From Sycobia sp. Sy_11 (lineage: Eukaryota; Arthropoda; Insecta; Hymenoptera; Epichrysomallidae): a stretch of 64,000 bases of DNA. The notes under the pieces are model-generated. The model saw only the letters and a list, made by a program, of their open reading frames with translations. It was not told the DNA's origin and ran no database searches. Position numbers and translations under genes: made by a program. Shown here piece by piece: positions 33,628-48,300 of this stretch. Position 1 is the first letter of the stretch. Each line of letters starts with the position of its first letter. The stretch covers positions 905,001-969,000 of the forward strand of contig JACCIC010000200.1 of the NCBI GenBank assembly GCA_018907035.1. The letters run 5' to 3'.

Positions 33628-33668
33628 GGTGTGTGTGTGTGTGTGCGCGTGCGTGCGTGTGTGTGTGT
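33628..33668. repeat. (GT)n microsatellite
   Basis: A GT-rich run with a few GC interruptions. Confidence 0.9.
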
Positions 33669-33706
33669 TTTCAGTAGCTTATCGATTTCTTTGATTTTTT
33701 TGTTGT

Positions 33707-33865
33707 GACTTACCGCCATTCTGTTTATGCTTCCAAAAAAAGATGCTAATCAGATGTGGAGGCCTACTTTAGATTTGTAAAAAATGACATATAAATTTTT
33801 ACAGCAGTGATATTGTGTCAAGCGAGCGATTTTAGCGACTTCTTATGTAGGCCTCTAATTAATTT
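33707..33865 (-). mobile_element. Diverged SINE fragment, inverted
   Basis: On the minus strand this carries the SINE body blocks CTGATTAGCA and TTGGAAGCATAAA in the same order as the SINE at 33240. The box A/box B head is deleted or unrecognisable. Together with the first copy it forms an inverted pair about 260 bases apart. Confidence 0.6.
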
Positions 33866-33967
33866 TTTAATTTGTAAGTAGTAGAATTGTAATTTATTAG
33901 AAAAATACAAAATGGAAATTTAATCTGATTTATTTTTAGAAAAAATATTTAAAAAATTAAAACTTAC

Positions 33968-34268
33968 TGGTTGTTCCAGGTCTTCCAGACCCATATCTTT
34001 CTTTATATTCTTTGCTTTTCTCTATTTTTCGTAATTTTGTGGCATATATTTGAGCTTCTTTAAGTCCTAAATCACCACAAAGTCTTACTAAAAATTTTAA
34101 ACATTCAACATTGTCTGGAAATCTTTGATGTATGTCTTCATATTCGGTAAGAGCTTTATGAAATTGACCAGTTCTTCTCAAACATGTTGCAACAAGCAAT
34201 TTCCATCTAGGTTGGTCGGGAGCTAATTCAACTGCTTCTTGAAAATATGTTAATGCTTTCTCGGCAAC
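33968..34268 (-). CDS. IFT88: IFT88 exon (12th found)
   Basis: 301 bases encoding VAEKALTYFQEAVELAPDQP through FPDNVECLKFLVRLCGDLGL to RYGSGRPGTT, the last TPR repeats and start of the Ser/Gly/Arg tail. The donor GTAAGT is at 33967-33962 and the exon ends in phase 1. The acceptor CAG at 34269-34271 is preceded only by a (TA)n run instead of a pyrimidine tract. Confidence 0.93.
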
Positions 34269-34324
<56 letters not shown>

Positions 34325-37303
34325 TATATTAAATTCTTTCTACGAAATTAATAATTATAGTACTTTACCTGTAATGAAACAAAATATGATCCCAACCAAT
34401 CTATTACTTCAAAACATGCTGGATAAAACCTATACGACTAAGATAAAATAAATTATAATTAATTGTAAAACTCTAAATTTAAAGATACTGAAAAATTAAT
34501 GAACACTGGTTATCATTTTCTTTTATAAAGGGTAAATCTGATAATGCAATAACTTTAATGATTAAATTAGTTCAAAATATCTATTTAAATTTGTATTATA
34601 CGATATCTAATTCTGCAAGTAAAATAAAATGTTAAATAAATTTTTTTAAGATTTAAATCCCAAATTAGTTTACTTCAACTTTAACTATTATAAAAAATAG
34701 ATAATAGGTTAAATTTATGAGTTTGAATAATTACATCATTATAATACTGATATGCTAATTGTTTATCTCCCGCACTGTCAAACAATTCGCCTAATTTTAT
34801 TAATACTCCAGGATCTGAGGGTATTATACCAAGAAGTTGGTTGTACCTATAAACAGTAAATTATTATTTATTTCAAATGATGAAAAAGTATATGTAAAGT
34901 ATATTTATTACCATTCTGCTGCTTGCTCAATATTATTACTAAGTTGATAAATATTTCCAATTTGATATAATGTTAAAGGGTCATATCGAACAATATTTTT
35001 CAGCTTCAGATAACATTCGAGAGCTTCGTCCAACATATTTTTCTTTTTATATACTAGTCCTAAAAATTGGGGCAAAATGACATACACGAAAGATATTCTA
35101 GCTATTCCTTTTTAAGAAGGTGAAATTGACATTCAAAGTCGATATATACATCGAATAAACAATTCACAAGTCTTCAAAATGACTATTAACATTTATAATA
35201 ATTTAATTGTACTTTTGTCGACTGCTTATATACAAATTAATAAATATTTTTTCATTGGTCTTACAGTCCAATCAAATCATTCAAAAACAATATGTAACAA
35301 TACGTACATATATGACTATAAAACTGAACAACATATATAACTGTAAGACCAATGAAAAAATATTTATTAATTAATATTTATATACAATTTTGCATGATCG
35401 ATATCAATGTATTACATTAATGAATTATCACAAGGATACCTGAATTATGTATAAAAGAAATTACATGAAAAATCTATATTTTCATTTTAAAAATATGATT
35501 TGCTACCTTTTAAATTTTAATTAACAACAGTTGTTGGACTCTATTGTATTAAAAATATATTATATTATTTGAATAATTGACTCAGTTATTTTTCTTCGTT
35601 TGTGAAATATTAATAAAAAAAATTTTTTATTCATTTTTTTGGGGTTGACTTTAAAGGCCGATTTTACCCTCTAAAATTGTAAATTATTCAAAAATTACGC
35701 TAATTTGGCCTGGCACATTTCGAACACATATTCTTTTTAAGGAATGCAACTCGTGTTTACATTAAGGCAAGACTCACGTTTAATTATAAACATAAATTCT
35801 TAACGAGGATGAATATTGACGCCTGAATATAACAAAGGTAACAATGATTCGAGTCAAATCTAGTTCACAAGGAAAATTCAATATCCAACTAAAAAAACGT
35901 ACAAACTATAGTCATATGATATGTATGTTTGACGTTAGTAACTCTTTTGTTTATTAATTAATTACGGTCAGACCGTTTTATACTCATCCCAGCGTGCAAT
36001 GAAAAATGTTTATTGTATATATTTTTATGACTGTTTGTAAGCGTCTTATGGTGGAAATAATTATGGCAGGAATTTATACGCTCAATTAAGATATTTAACA
36101 AGTTTGACTATCTAAATTTATTTAAATATAGTCATGTGAGTAAATCGAAAGTTATACGTGGTGTGCTCAAATAATAAGGCGATTTTGAAAATATCGAGGG
36201 TTACGTCCGTTCGATTATCGATTTTTTTATTTTGTGTTCGTACAGATACACCAATCATATATGCACAGTTTCAGCTCTATAGGATTATTTGTTTGTTTGT
36301 GGCAAACATACAAAGTTATAAGTGTTTCGTGTGTTCGGCGATTGTATTTTACCAAAAAAAGGGGAAAAATTTGCATTTAATTTTGTATCAAAAATGTAAG
36401 TCAGTGCTCTACAACTCATGAAATGTTGACAGTTACATACGGTCAATCTACTTTGAGTAAGAAGAATGTGTATAAGTAGTACAGGCTATTGCAAGAAAGG
36501 CTAGAGAATGTCGAAGACGAATCTCGGCCTGGACGTCCTAGGACGTCAATAGCAGATGAAAAGCTGTTCAAGCTGTTCAAGCTATGAAAGATATTGTGTT
36601 AAAAAATCGTCGAATCACTATCAGAGAAGTTGCTGAAGATGTTGGCATTACGGTTGGTTCATGCCATGCTATTTTTTTTTTTTTTTGATGTTTTGGACAT
36701 GAGACGTATGACAGCGAAATTCGTTCCAAAACTGCTTAATTCTGATGAAAAGAACCCTCGCATGACCTTAGGAGAAGATGTTGATTGAAGTCAATAATAA
36801 TACTGATTTTCTCAAAAGGATTATAATTGGTAATTAATTGTGGGTATATGGTTATAACGTCAAAACTAAATCGCAATAATCCCAATGAAAAAGCCCAGAA
36901 GAACCAAGACCAAAAAAGCAGGCCAAGTTGGATCAAATGTCAAGGCTTTTCTCACTGTCTTTTTTGACTAGCGTGGCGTAGTGCATAAAAGATTTTTACC
37001 ACAAGGTCGTAGTTCAATAAGGAGTACTACTTTGAAGTAATGCGTCGTTTGCGAGAGGCGATACGCAAAATACGTCCAGAACATTGGAAAAACAATTCGT
37101 GGCTTTTACATCACGATAATGCACCTGATCATTCACCGTTCCTTGTGAGAGATTTTTTGGTCAAAACCAATACCACAGTCATACCTCAGCCTCCATATTC
37201 ACGAAATTTGTCACCCAGTGATTTTTTTCATTTCCCAAAACTGAAAAGATCCATAAAAGGACATGGATTTCCAACGATTGAAGAGATAGAAACTGCATCG
37301 CTG

Positions 37304-37353
<50 letters not shown>

Positions 37354-40300
37354 TATAATATTTCTTTATATAATTATATATAGTTATAAATTATACTGTA
37401 TGTGAGAAATGTTTAGTTTTACGATTGAAAAAATAATATAAATAAGAGATTAATATAATATGATATTCGCGGGATAATAATATAGGAAAGAAATGTATAT
37501 ATGATCTCCTCGGACAAAACGGTGGCGCACAAATTATAAAAACTGTTTATAAATGATATGCACGTATACATGAGATATCGCGTGGTTCTTGACGAAATGA
37601 TAGTTGGAAATTTTAAATCGTATTTAATAATTTATAATTTGAAATTTTTAATTGGACTTCCAATGAATTGATTTAATATAATTTGAATTTAAAATTAATT
37701 AATTATTGAAGTCAGGATGTAAAACTTCAGAAGAGAACCTTCGTTAAATGCCACAAAATTGTATACAACTAAGGTATACGCTTGATCCGTACCATGACAG
37801 GTAAAACCGAAGATTTCCCTAAAAACTGATTTTTATATGATTCATAACTAAGGTAATCAAATATTAGTTGGAGGAAAATCTTGAGATTTTACGAAAGAGG
37901 TTTCACTGGTTATGCTTCCATAAAAGCAGATCTGTGCTGTGATGGGAAATTCAGAAATTTTCTTTCTAATAGCTCTTCTACAGATTCACAAATAACGTGA
38001 TTGTATCTTAGCTTTAAGAAAATCTCGAAAATTTTAAAAGAAGTATGAACGGTGTCAGATTATCACCTCGGGTTCTTCGAGTGTCCAGCTGCGCGAAGTG
38101 TTTAGGCTCCAATCAACGAATGGAGCTTATCGCCCGAAATTTGACCCGCGAAAAGAAGAACTGCAAGTCTATAAAGAGCACTATATGAGCGCAGAAGGCA
38201 TTATTCATATCTCGTCTATACTAAGGTGATTGTTATTTGTATTTCTGTCTTTCTGTTATTATATATTCAAAATTAAACTTAGTCAACATTTTTTGAAACT
38301 TTTATTATTTTAAACCTCTCTGTTTATATATCTATATTATACTTCTCCTTGTAGATAGTAACCGCTCAAACTGTTATACAATGCCCCAGGAAAAAGACTA
38401 AATTGACGCCTTTTAAGAATATATCTGCAGAATTTATTGCACAACGTTATTTACTTTACAGCTTTATATCCTACAATTTATCATAAATATCTATTTGACT
38501 ATACAAAATTGATTTTATAACGTTATATACTTTAATGCATTATCCGATTAGCTAGAACTACCATTAATATACTTACTTGTAAAAGACTGATTTCCCGACC
38601 TTCTCTAGTTTATTGTAGCTTTACACGTGGGATTATTTTTTAAATTTACTTTTTCGATTAACTGTTGGGCCGATTAGATATTAGATAGCAAAACATAATA
38701 TTATGGTAAAATCTATTAATCTATCAGTGTCTTTATTATTTAAAATTTACTAATTCGAATATCATTAATATCGGGATGGTGATAATTTACAAATAGGTAA
38801 AGAGGGTTCCTATTAGTTTTTTTAGTAATTTAGTAGCGTATAAATATAAAATGAAGGTATCAATCATTGTTATGTGTTTATTTACAAATTCAGCACCTTC
38901 GTGTTGTAATTTTATTGCAGACGAATTACATATGTTTTAAACGTAGATCATGTGATATTTTGTAGTAAGAAAAGTGCTGAAGATGATTGTATATATTTTC
39001 AAGCTTTTTTCTTTCAAACGTCAAATTTGCGAAATAATCCTCACGAAATTTCGGGCGCCATTTCTAATACAGGGCAAATTGGAGACATAATTTGTTCTTG
39101 TACAGCAGGATTAAGTAAGAAATGCAAGCACAGTGTAGCAGTTCTTTTACATCTGAACAGGTTAGTTAAACAATTGTAATATATTTAAAAAAATTTTGTG
39201 ATATATTTTCATTACACAATCTCTACAGAATATCGCCTTTTTGCTTTCATCTCTAAACATACATGACTCAGTAATGGACTTGGCGTATATTTTTCAGTTT
39301 CTTACTTCAAAAATTCTTAATTATATTTATAAAAATCTTTCTGAATATTGTTTTTTAAAATATACTACAATTCTTTAACTAACCTGTTCAGATGTAAAAG
39401 AACTGCTACACTATGCTTACATTTCATACTTAATTCTGCTTTACAAGAACAAATTCTGTCTAAAACTTTCCCTGTATTAAAAATCGAGACCGAAATTTCA
39501 TGAGGATTATTCGGAATTTGACGTTTGTAAGCACAAAACTTGAAAATATACAATTATTTTCAACACTTCTCTTATCATACAATATCACATGATCTGCGTT
39601 AAACACATCAAATACGTTTGCTTTCAATAAACGTACGATACGAAGGTGTCGAATTTATAAATAAACAAATATCGCTGATTGATATTATTTTATATTTATA
39701 CGCTTCTAAATTATTAAAAAAACTAGTAGGAACTCTGTTTACCTATTTGTAAATTACCCTACTCAAAACAACATCATAGCTATTATGACGTCACGACCAC
39801 CAATCATAATACAAACTAAATATGGTTTTTATTAGAAAGAGTTTTATGACAATATTCAATTTAACTCGAAAACAATAACAGGGTAAGAAATTGAATAAGA
39901 ATGAGTATTATTCGAGGTGTGTTCAAAAAGTAACGAGAATTTTTAAATTTCGCGAGTTTGAAGAGTCTGCCTGTATAAAATTTTTTTTTATTATATTGGT
40001 ACGCATGCTCCTAAAGTACGATAACATTTTCAGCAATATTCATTGCTTACTTTTTAAGTGGCAGTCGCTAACGTTAGACGTTTTTTTTTGAGCTCGACGA
40101 TTTTCGTTTGTGAAAAAAATGGAGCAAAGAATTTGTATTCAATTTTGCGTAAAAAATGAAATAAAGTGTAGCGAAGTTTGTAAAATGTTAACAAAGGCAT
40201 ATGGTGAGTCTGCTATGAGTAAACCAAGGATTGACTAGTGGTATAAGTGTTTCCAAGATGGCCACGAAAACGTTGAAGATGACGAACGACCCGGACGTCC

Positions 40301-43300
40301 GAGCACATCAACAACCGATGAAAACGTAAGAAAAGTGAAAGAAATGGGTATGAACGATCGCCGAATCACAATCAGAGAATTCACTCATGATGTTGTTATA
40401 TCAGTTGGGTGATCCCATGGAATTTTTCGGATGTTTTGGATATGAAAATTATGGCAGCAAAATTTGTTCCAAAATTGTTGAATTTCGAACAAAAACAGCG
40501 GCAAATGGAAGTTGCTCAGGAGTCGCTAAATGAAGTTAATAACGATGTAAAACTATTAAAACGTGTTATAACATATGACGAAACATGGGTTTCCGGATAT
40601 GATGTCGAAACTAAGGCTCAATTGCCCCAGTGGAGGCATTCTGGATCGCCAAGACCGAAAAAGGCTCGACAAACGAAAATCGCCGCGCTCGAAAAATACG
40701 TCTAACGTTAACGGATGCCACTTAAAAATTAAGCAATGAATATTGTGGAAAACTTTATCGTACTTCAAGACCATGCGTACCAACATAATAAAAAGATTTT
40801 TATACAGGCGGACTCTCCAAACCCGCGAAGTTTAAAAATTCTCGTTACTTTTTTAACACACGTCTATTTACGATGTATACATACATTTTGTCTTCAAAAC
40901 ATGTATTCAATAATAAATAAACATTTACTTTATTCAATTATTAAAATACTAAATTAATTAAACAATTATTTAAATCAGTAGCAAAAACCTGTAAGAATAT
41001 GTCAACTAAAACATAAGTAATATTTGTTTATAATACTAGTGGCTTTAAACTAATAAACTATAAAAGACGTAAGGCTAAGTGTAAATAATACATTTTTCAT
41101 TTAAAAAATAAATAAAAAGTTCATGTTTGAGAATAATATCATACTATGTCCAGTTATATTTGTTAGAAAGGGAGTGAACCATATATGTAGGTATACAATT
41201 TATTTTGCTTCTTCTAATGTACAAATGTGATTGAACACTACTGATTTTGTCGAATATAGAATTTTCTGTGCAGTGTGCAAAGTACTTTTTGTACATTGCT
41301 TCGGATGAGTGAGTAAAATGACTGTTTAGTGTAGTAAAAACGGAAGTAACAAATCAAATTTCAAGCACTCAGTGCAATGAAAAACTAAATAAAAGTTTCA
41401 GGATTTGGAGAAGAGCATATATTTGCAACTTTTGATCTTAAATTTTACTTAAAAATCAAGTCGATTTTTTAAAAGGGGAAATCTTTATTGAGGTAAAACG
41501 AGAAAACTTCAAGTTAAATTGTCTTCAAGGATTCAAAAATAAACATTATACATTGAATAAAATTTTCATATACAAGTCTATTTTGCCGATTTTTGGTAAA
41601 AGTTTTCCTTTTTTCAGAATTCGAGATTCAAAATCATGATTTCATTTGAAAAAACTTAAATTGACTTAAAATAATGTTTAAGGCTAACTTCAACTCTAAA
41701 ATCGAGGGAAATATAGTTCCTCTCTGAATCCGAACACATTTATTTTAGAAGCGTTTCTTGAAAATGCTTTCTTTGGAGATTTTTGGACGATAGTTTTAAA
41801 GTACAACAGTATACCTAAATTATACAGAGCTTGGACATGGGTAGGATCATTTTGTAATGCTGATATTAAATATTCTTTAGCATTATCTAATCCATTTTTT
41901 ACAATAGAACATGCCGATAAATTCACATAAGCAGCAGTATTATTGCTATCAGCATTTTTTGCTGCTTCACTGTATTTTTCTGCCTGATCGTATTCACCGC
42001 ACTATAAAAAAAATCAAACTATATAATTACTACTAAAAATATTGATTCATTTGCAGAAATTACTTACTAGAAAATGTATAAAAGATAATACTGTAGATGC
42101 AGAGCTATTAATTTTGGCATCTTGATTCTCGAATACCTTTAAAGAATCTATTGCCATTCGGACTTCACGATTATGAAGAAATACCATTGCTTTATTAATT
42201 TCTAAATTAGCAGCTAATGAACTAAAAGCTGAAGATTTTATTGCATCAACGCACCTGTTACACATACGGTACACATATTTTTTAAAAGTGTAAACTATTA
42301 AGATGCTTTCATAATGTGAATAAGCATACACCATAATATAAAGAAATGAAATCTATCGAATGTAGTGTATAATATCTTTATACTCGGATGAATAAAAGTA
42401 ATTGCTATTTACCAAGCGAATCCTGCAGCAAGAGAATCTTCAATAACGGGCGATATTAGATTAGCGGCATTGAGAATTATTTTCTCGGCATTTGTCTTTA
42501 ATTCTTGTTCTAATTTTGACAAATCATCATTCTTTACAGTTTCATTTAAAATATTTGCTGCAATATCATCCTTTATTGTAGTAGAAAATAATAATCATGA
42601 ATTTTTGAATGCACAATATTTAACATCTTTAGTTGACTAATACTTACAGTATTAATACTGTACTTATCTTCGTGATCTACGTGAAGTGGAACGTCGAGTA
42701 ATTCAAGAAATCCTTTTTTCATTTTATCTTCGTGTAAAAGAGCAAAATGACACAAAATTGCATGCATTCCAGCGGTAAGATCTGGTTTTTCTCTCATTAC
42801 CCATTCAAAACTATTGGCTGCTTCTTCAAGTCTTCCCATTTGTACAAATAGCATGCCAATATTATGCATAATTTTTATTCTAAAATAATTAACTTTTTAA
42901 ATTTTATTATACAAATACAACTATAAAATATACAATATAAATTTATATAAAATACAAAATCTACGTATATGTATCTCGTATATCTGATAAATTCTATACC
43001 TAAGATACTTTTGAGCAGTTGTTGTCTGATCTAAAGCCATACGATACATTTTTATAGCTTGAGATAGTTGACCCATTTTAACATAAATATTGCCTATGTT
43101 AACTTTTAATCTAGCGCTATTATTAAAAGTTCTATTTCGAGTAATCGCTTGATATGTGGCTATTGCTTCTGTATACATTTCACTATTCGAATATTGACAA
43201 GCTAAATTAAAAATAACCTGTAATGATTAACATATTTAAAAATAATCAATCAGTCTACTTTCTATATATAAAAATAAAGAATATTTTATATTACCGAAAA

Positions 43301-45041
43301 TGTTAAGTCAATATTATGTCTGTCACTTATTCCTCCTTGTTCCTGCAATCTAATAAGAGCGCGCTCTCGGGAAGAAGCTTCTCTAGCTCTTTCTAAAGCG
43401 ACTTTAATGTTTTTTTCGTAAGCAGCTTTTGTGGACCCTTCTATTAAGCTCATGATTCTGCGTTCAGCCTGCTTAATTTTTTCTTCTGGGCTGCTTTCAT
43501 CATTAAACCATTAATTGGTTTATTGATGAAAGCATTATTATATATTTTCATAATTTATTCATAAATTATAATTATGAATCCGTATTATATGTACATCTCT
43601 ACACGGTGTCCCAGATATAACTGCTCATATTAGCGGCATAGTATCGGAAAGGAAAAGTTATGTGTAAATATTAATATTCATGTAGAAGAACCCGATAACC
43701 CATTCATTGCCTAAAAACGAGGAAAAGGAGGTCAAACGAAGAGAAACGACGCTAAGTAGAGCGAACACGGCAAAGACCAGTAGTTGTTATTTTTCCTGAT
43801 CATTGTCAACGCTCGCGTAACTACTTGAATATACGGACGCATTGATAAAGCGACGTTCACACGTCTTGCGAATAAAGATTATCTATCTTTATTTACAACG
43901 GTCCCTTCCCATATATTTTGTCAAGCTATCCTTTTTTATAAAAACCCACTTCACTGCATTCGAAATAATGAAGCAAAGGCAGATGTTTCGTTGGTGCAGA
44001 AGAACTGACCGCGAACGCACATGTGTGTTTTATAAAAAGAAACGTGCAACTGAATTTTCGAAATGTTACAAAGATCGAAAAAAAGATATTTGATAATCAC
44101 ATTCAAAACTAGCAAAAATACTGATTGCAATTAAATTTTATTGATAACAATTTGATAAAATGATCTCATAAAGCTTATGCAATACATTTACAATTATTTT
44201 ATACGATTTTATACGTAACTCGAGTCCAAATCATCCGATTTTTACATTCAAAGTTCCTTGCAATCAGTATTTTTACCAGTTTTAAGTGTGAATATCGAAT
44301 ATCTATTTTTCAATCTATATGCCCTGAGTCATAGTCTGGTGCTTCGTGGCATACCGATGTTAAAAAAGGCCGTGAGAGCGTCAAAGACCCGGTGCAGATG
44401 ATATAACCAGCATCGAGTTATAACCAGTGGCGAAAGTTGGTTCTTTCAATATGATCCTGAAACTAAACGACAAAGCCAACAGTGGATGTCCCCTAGAACA
44501 TCATGGCCAAATAAAGTGAAGATGAGCAAGTCCAAAGTGAGAACCATATGCATTTGCTTCTTCAACAGCAAAGGGGTGGTTCACAAAGAGTTTGCACCAT
44601 CTGGACAAACCGTAAATCAAGTATTTTACCGCAATGTGCTCGAAAAATTACGAAAAAGGGGGCGCAGAGTGTGTCCAGAGATCGCGAAGACTTGGGTTCT
44701 GCATCACGACAATACTGTGCATCAAGTGTGTCACAGTGCATCAAGTGTCTCTCAGTTTTTGGCGTCTCAAGCATTGTAAATTTAAGAAACCGCTCTGTTC
44801 ACTGAACATGTGACCCTGTGACTTTTTCCTATTCCCCCATTTGAAAACATTGTGACGAGGGTACTCGGAGAGGTCCCACAAGAAGTATTCCAGAATTGTT
44901 AAGATAACTAGAAAACTCGCTAGAATAAGTATATAGATGAGGGATGGGACTACTTTGAAGGGGATCGCAGCAATGTAGCTTGATTTTTAACTATACGCGA
45001 TTTTTTAATTTTGTCGCATTACTTAATTATCTTACCTTATA

Positions 45042-45092
<51 letters not shown>

Positions 45093-45287
45093 CAATACAT
45101 AAAGTTAAGAAATTATTTCAATCCTATTTTCATTAAAATAAATAATTTAAGCTGAGAATAGCAATGCTACTAAATGCTCAATTGATAATAAATAAGACAA
45201 TAAATAAAGCATATAAATATTATTATACTTTCATTTTATATGTAGAATAATTAACTTAGTTAAATAGTAACTATTTAATTTAGCTAT

Positions 45288-45333
<46 letters not shown>

Positions 45334-48300
45334 AGAGAGAGATTTTGTGAAAGATAGGCATAACGTGCACAAGACCATTAATGATCTTGCTCGTTCTATT
45401 AATGCCTCATACAAATGCATCAGTATGGCAGAGGATGATCTGTTGCAGTATCACCGTCCCGGTACTCATGAAGTGGTGACTCAAACTACGCCGAGTCTAC
45501 GCTCTGATACCAAACGAAGCGTAGCCGAAGGGATGGATTCCACTCCTAAAACAGTAGGTGGCAAAAGGACGAAAGAACCATCACTGGGCTTAAGGAGACC
45601 ACCAGAGTCGGTTGGAGTACCTACAGGGAAGTAAAATCAATGGCAGACTATCAAGCGCAAGAAGCCCAAAGGTAAAGATAAAGAATTACCTAGTGCACGC
45701 AGGCTTAATGGACGAAATAGACCTAATTCCATTTTAATTAAGGCCAATGAAGGAGTTACATACGCGGAGGTACTGCTTCAAATAAAGAATGACCCGGAGT
45801 TATCTCATGTGAAGAATAAGGTTAACAGGATACGCAGAAATGCAAGCGGTGCCCTTGTACTTCAGTTAGAACGGACAGCCAAAGATGCACATGAGTTGGC
45901 TCGCATTGTTGAAACTAAGGTTGGCCATAGCGCATCCACTTCGGTCCTGACTAATCTTATTACTTTGGAGATTAAAGATATAGATGAGGTCACTACAAAG
46001 GATGAAGTATTAGAGGCTCTGAAAACACACCTCGAGCTAAAGGAGACTAACCTACTAATCGCTCGTTCCTTGCGGCAAGCTTATGGGGGTACTCAGACGG
46101 CGGTGGTGTCTGTACCATATAGCCACGCAGCTGAGTTACTACGTACAGGGCATGTTCGAATCGGATGGGTCAGCTGCAGAGTTCGAAAAAAACAGAAATA
46201 AAGCGCTGCTTCAGGTGTTGGCAGATTGGCCATTTAGCGTCCGTGTGCTCGGGCCCTGACAGAACTAAACTTTGCAGGCACTGCGGTGGAAAAGACCATC
46301 TATCCAAGCTGTGTGTAAACGAGCCCTGCTGTTTACTCTGTAAATATGAAGGAAAAAAGGAGATTAACCATCCAGCATACAGCTATAAGTGCCCGATTAC
46401 CGTAGAGTTTTTAAACAGACATAAAACATGAGAATACTCCAACTGAATACCAACCATTGCGTAGCAACTCATGACCTGCTGAAACAGACAATAAAGGAGC
46501 TAAGAATAGACATTGCTGAAATCTCCGAACCATATTGTGACAGGGTCACACCACAGCGCTGGATAAGTGACACAAGCAATAGAGCTGCCTTCTGGATTGG
46601 TCAAAATAGGCAGGTACTAAAGCAGTCGAGTCATCGGAGCGAATTGATATTCTGGGCTAAAATACAAGAAATATACGTCTTTAGTATATATGCTCCATCA
46701 AGCTTGACGGACAAACAGTTTGAAATTCTTGTAGCTAAACTACTTAATGAGGCCATGGATAAGAAACCATTATTAATCGCTGGCGATTTGAACGTGTGGT
46801 CCACAGCCTGGAAAGCGCTTCAACAAATAACAGAGATAGTATGCTGCTTGATGGCCTTAATTCTCTTCAAATCCACATGGTTAATAAGCGATTTGAATCC
46901 ACTTTCATTAGGGGAGATAAACAACCAGTCATTTATGTAACATTCGACAGTGATGACCTGATTCAGCGGATCCTTAATTGGAGAGTAAGCGACCTTTACA
47001 CTCACAGTGATCATAGGGCGATCTTGTACGAGATTGCAGAGAAGAAAGTGAAGAACAAGTGCAATGAGCGGATGCCCACACGGAAATTGAACATCAGATC
47101 GCTAGGCTGTGAATTGTTCGCCACTATCATATCAGAAGAGCGTTTAGAATATGGTGCACCAGGCCATTTGGCAAATGCACTCATGAAGAATATGTCTGAA
47201 GCATGTGATGCGTCGATGACTAGGACTAAAAGCGGATTTTAACATCGTCAATCTGTCTGCTGGTGGACAAATGAAATTACAGAATTGCGCAAGCAATGTC
47301 ATTGCGCACGTAAACTTGCCCAAAGAGCCCGCACCCACCGTGATAGGTTTAATAGTTTATTTAATGAAGCACAAAGAGCGCTTGTCAAGGCCATTAAGGC
47401 AAGCAAGCATCGATGCTGGCTGGAACTGTGCGCAGAGGCCAATAATGACTTATGAGGACGACCATACAAAACAGTCATGGTACGATTGAGTAGGGCACCA
47501 ATGCAACCCACTAGCACGGTATTGCTTCATAAGATTGTTTCCGCTCTCTTTCCCAATGACACCCAGGAGACTGTACTGCGCACGCAACACTCTGACGATA
47601 TACCTCCTATAACAGAAATGGAGCTACATAATGCTTACGCTAAGATTAGAGACAGTGCTGCCCCTGGCCCTGATGGTATCCCTAATGCGGCAGTTAAGTT
47701 GACGATACAGAAGAATCCAGCTATATTTCTAAAAATATATAATGCTTGTCTTCTTGAGGGTATTTTTCCTGATTGCTGGAAAACTCAAAGGTTAGTCCTG
47801 TTACCTAAGGGCAATAAGCCACTTGATTATCCGTCATCATACAGGCCATTGTGTATGCTCGATTCGGTAGGTAAAATATTTGAAAAAATAATATGTAGCC
47901 GAATGGAAGCATTCACTAAAGGATTGCACGGCTTATCCTCACGCCAATTTGGATTTTGGAAATCAAAATCAATAGTCGATGCATTTAAACTGGTAGTGTG
48001 TACCGCGAGAAATGCAATCAGTGGTAAGAGATGGAAAGGTGGCACTAAACTGTATTGTGCCATTGTCGCTCTAGATGTCAAGAATGCCTTCAACTCAGCG
48101 CGCTGGTCTTCTATTATGAATTTGTTTAAAGAGTTCGGAGTACCTGGTTATCTACAGAATGTCGTGGCCAGCTACTTTGAGAATAGGATAATATTATACC
48201 GAACGGATGAAGGCATTGTATCGCATAAGGTTACTGCGGGAGTCCCCCAGGGTTTGTTTATGGGACCTATATTGTGGAATATTATGTATGATGGCGTGTT

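Larger units (their letters stand above)
38780..39765. repeat. Imperfect palindrome (inverted duplication of a ~400-bp segment)
   Basis: The arms, about 38780-39185 and 39362-39765, are inverted copies separated by ~175 bases. Shared blocks include ATTTACAAATAGGTAAA at the outer edges and CTTTTACATCTGAACAGG near the inner edges. The arms differ by scattered substitutions and small indels. Confidence 0.85.

Noticed and set aside
40556..40786. Minus-strand frame at the right arm of the fold-back mariner
   Set aside because: It is the translation of the inverted 5' leader; a similar frame exists at 39891-40091 in the left arm, with no transposase motif.
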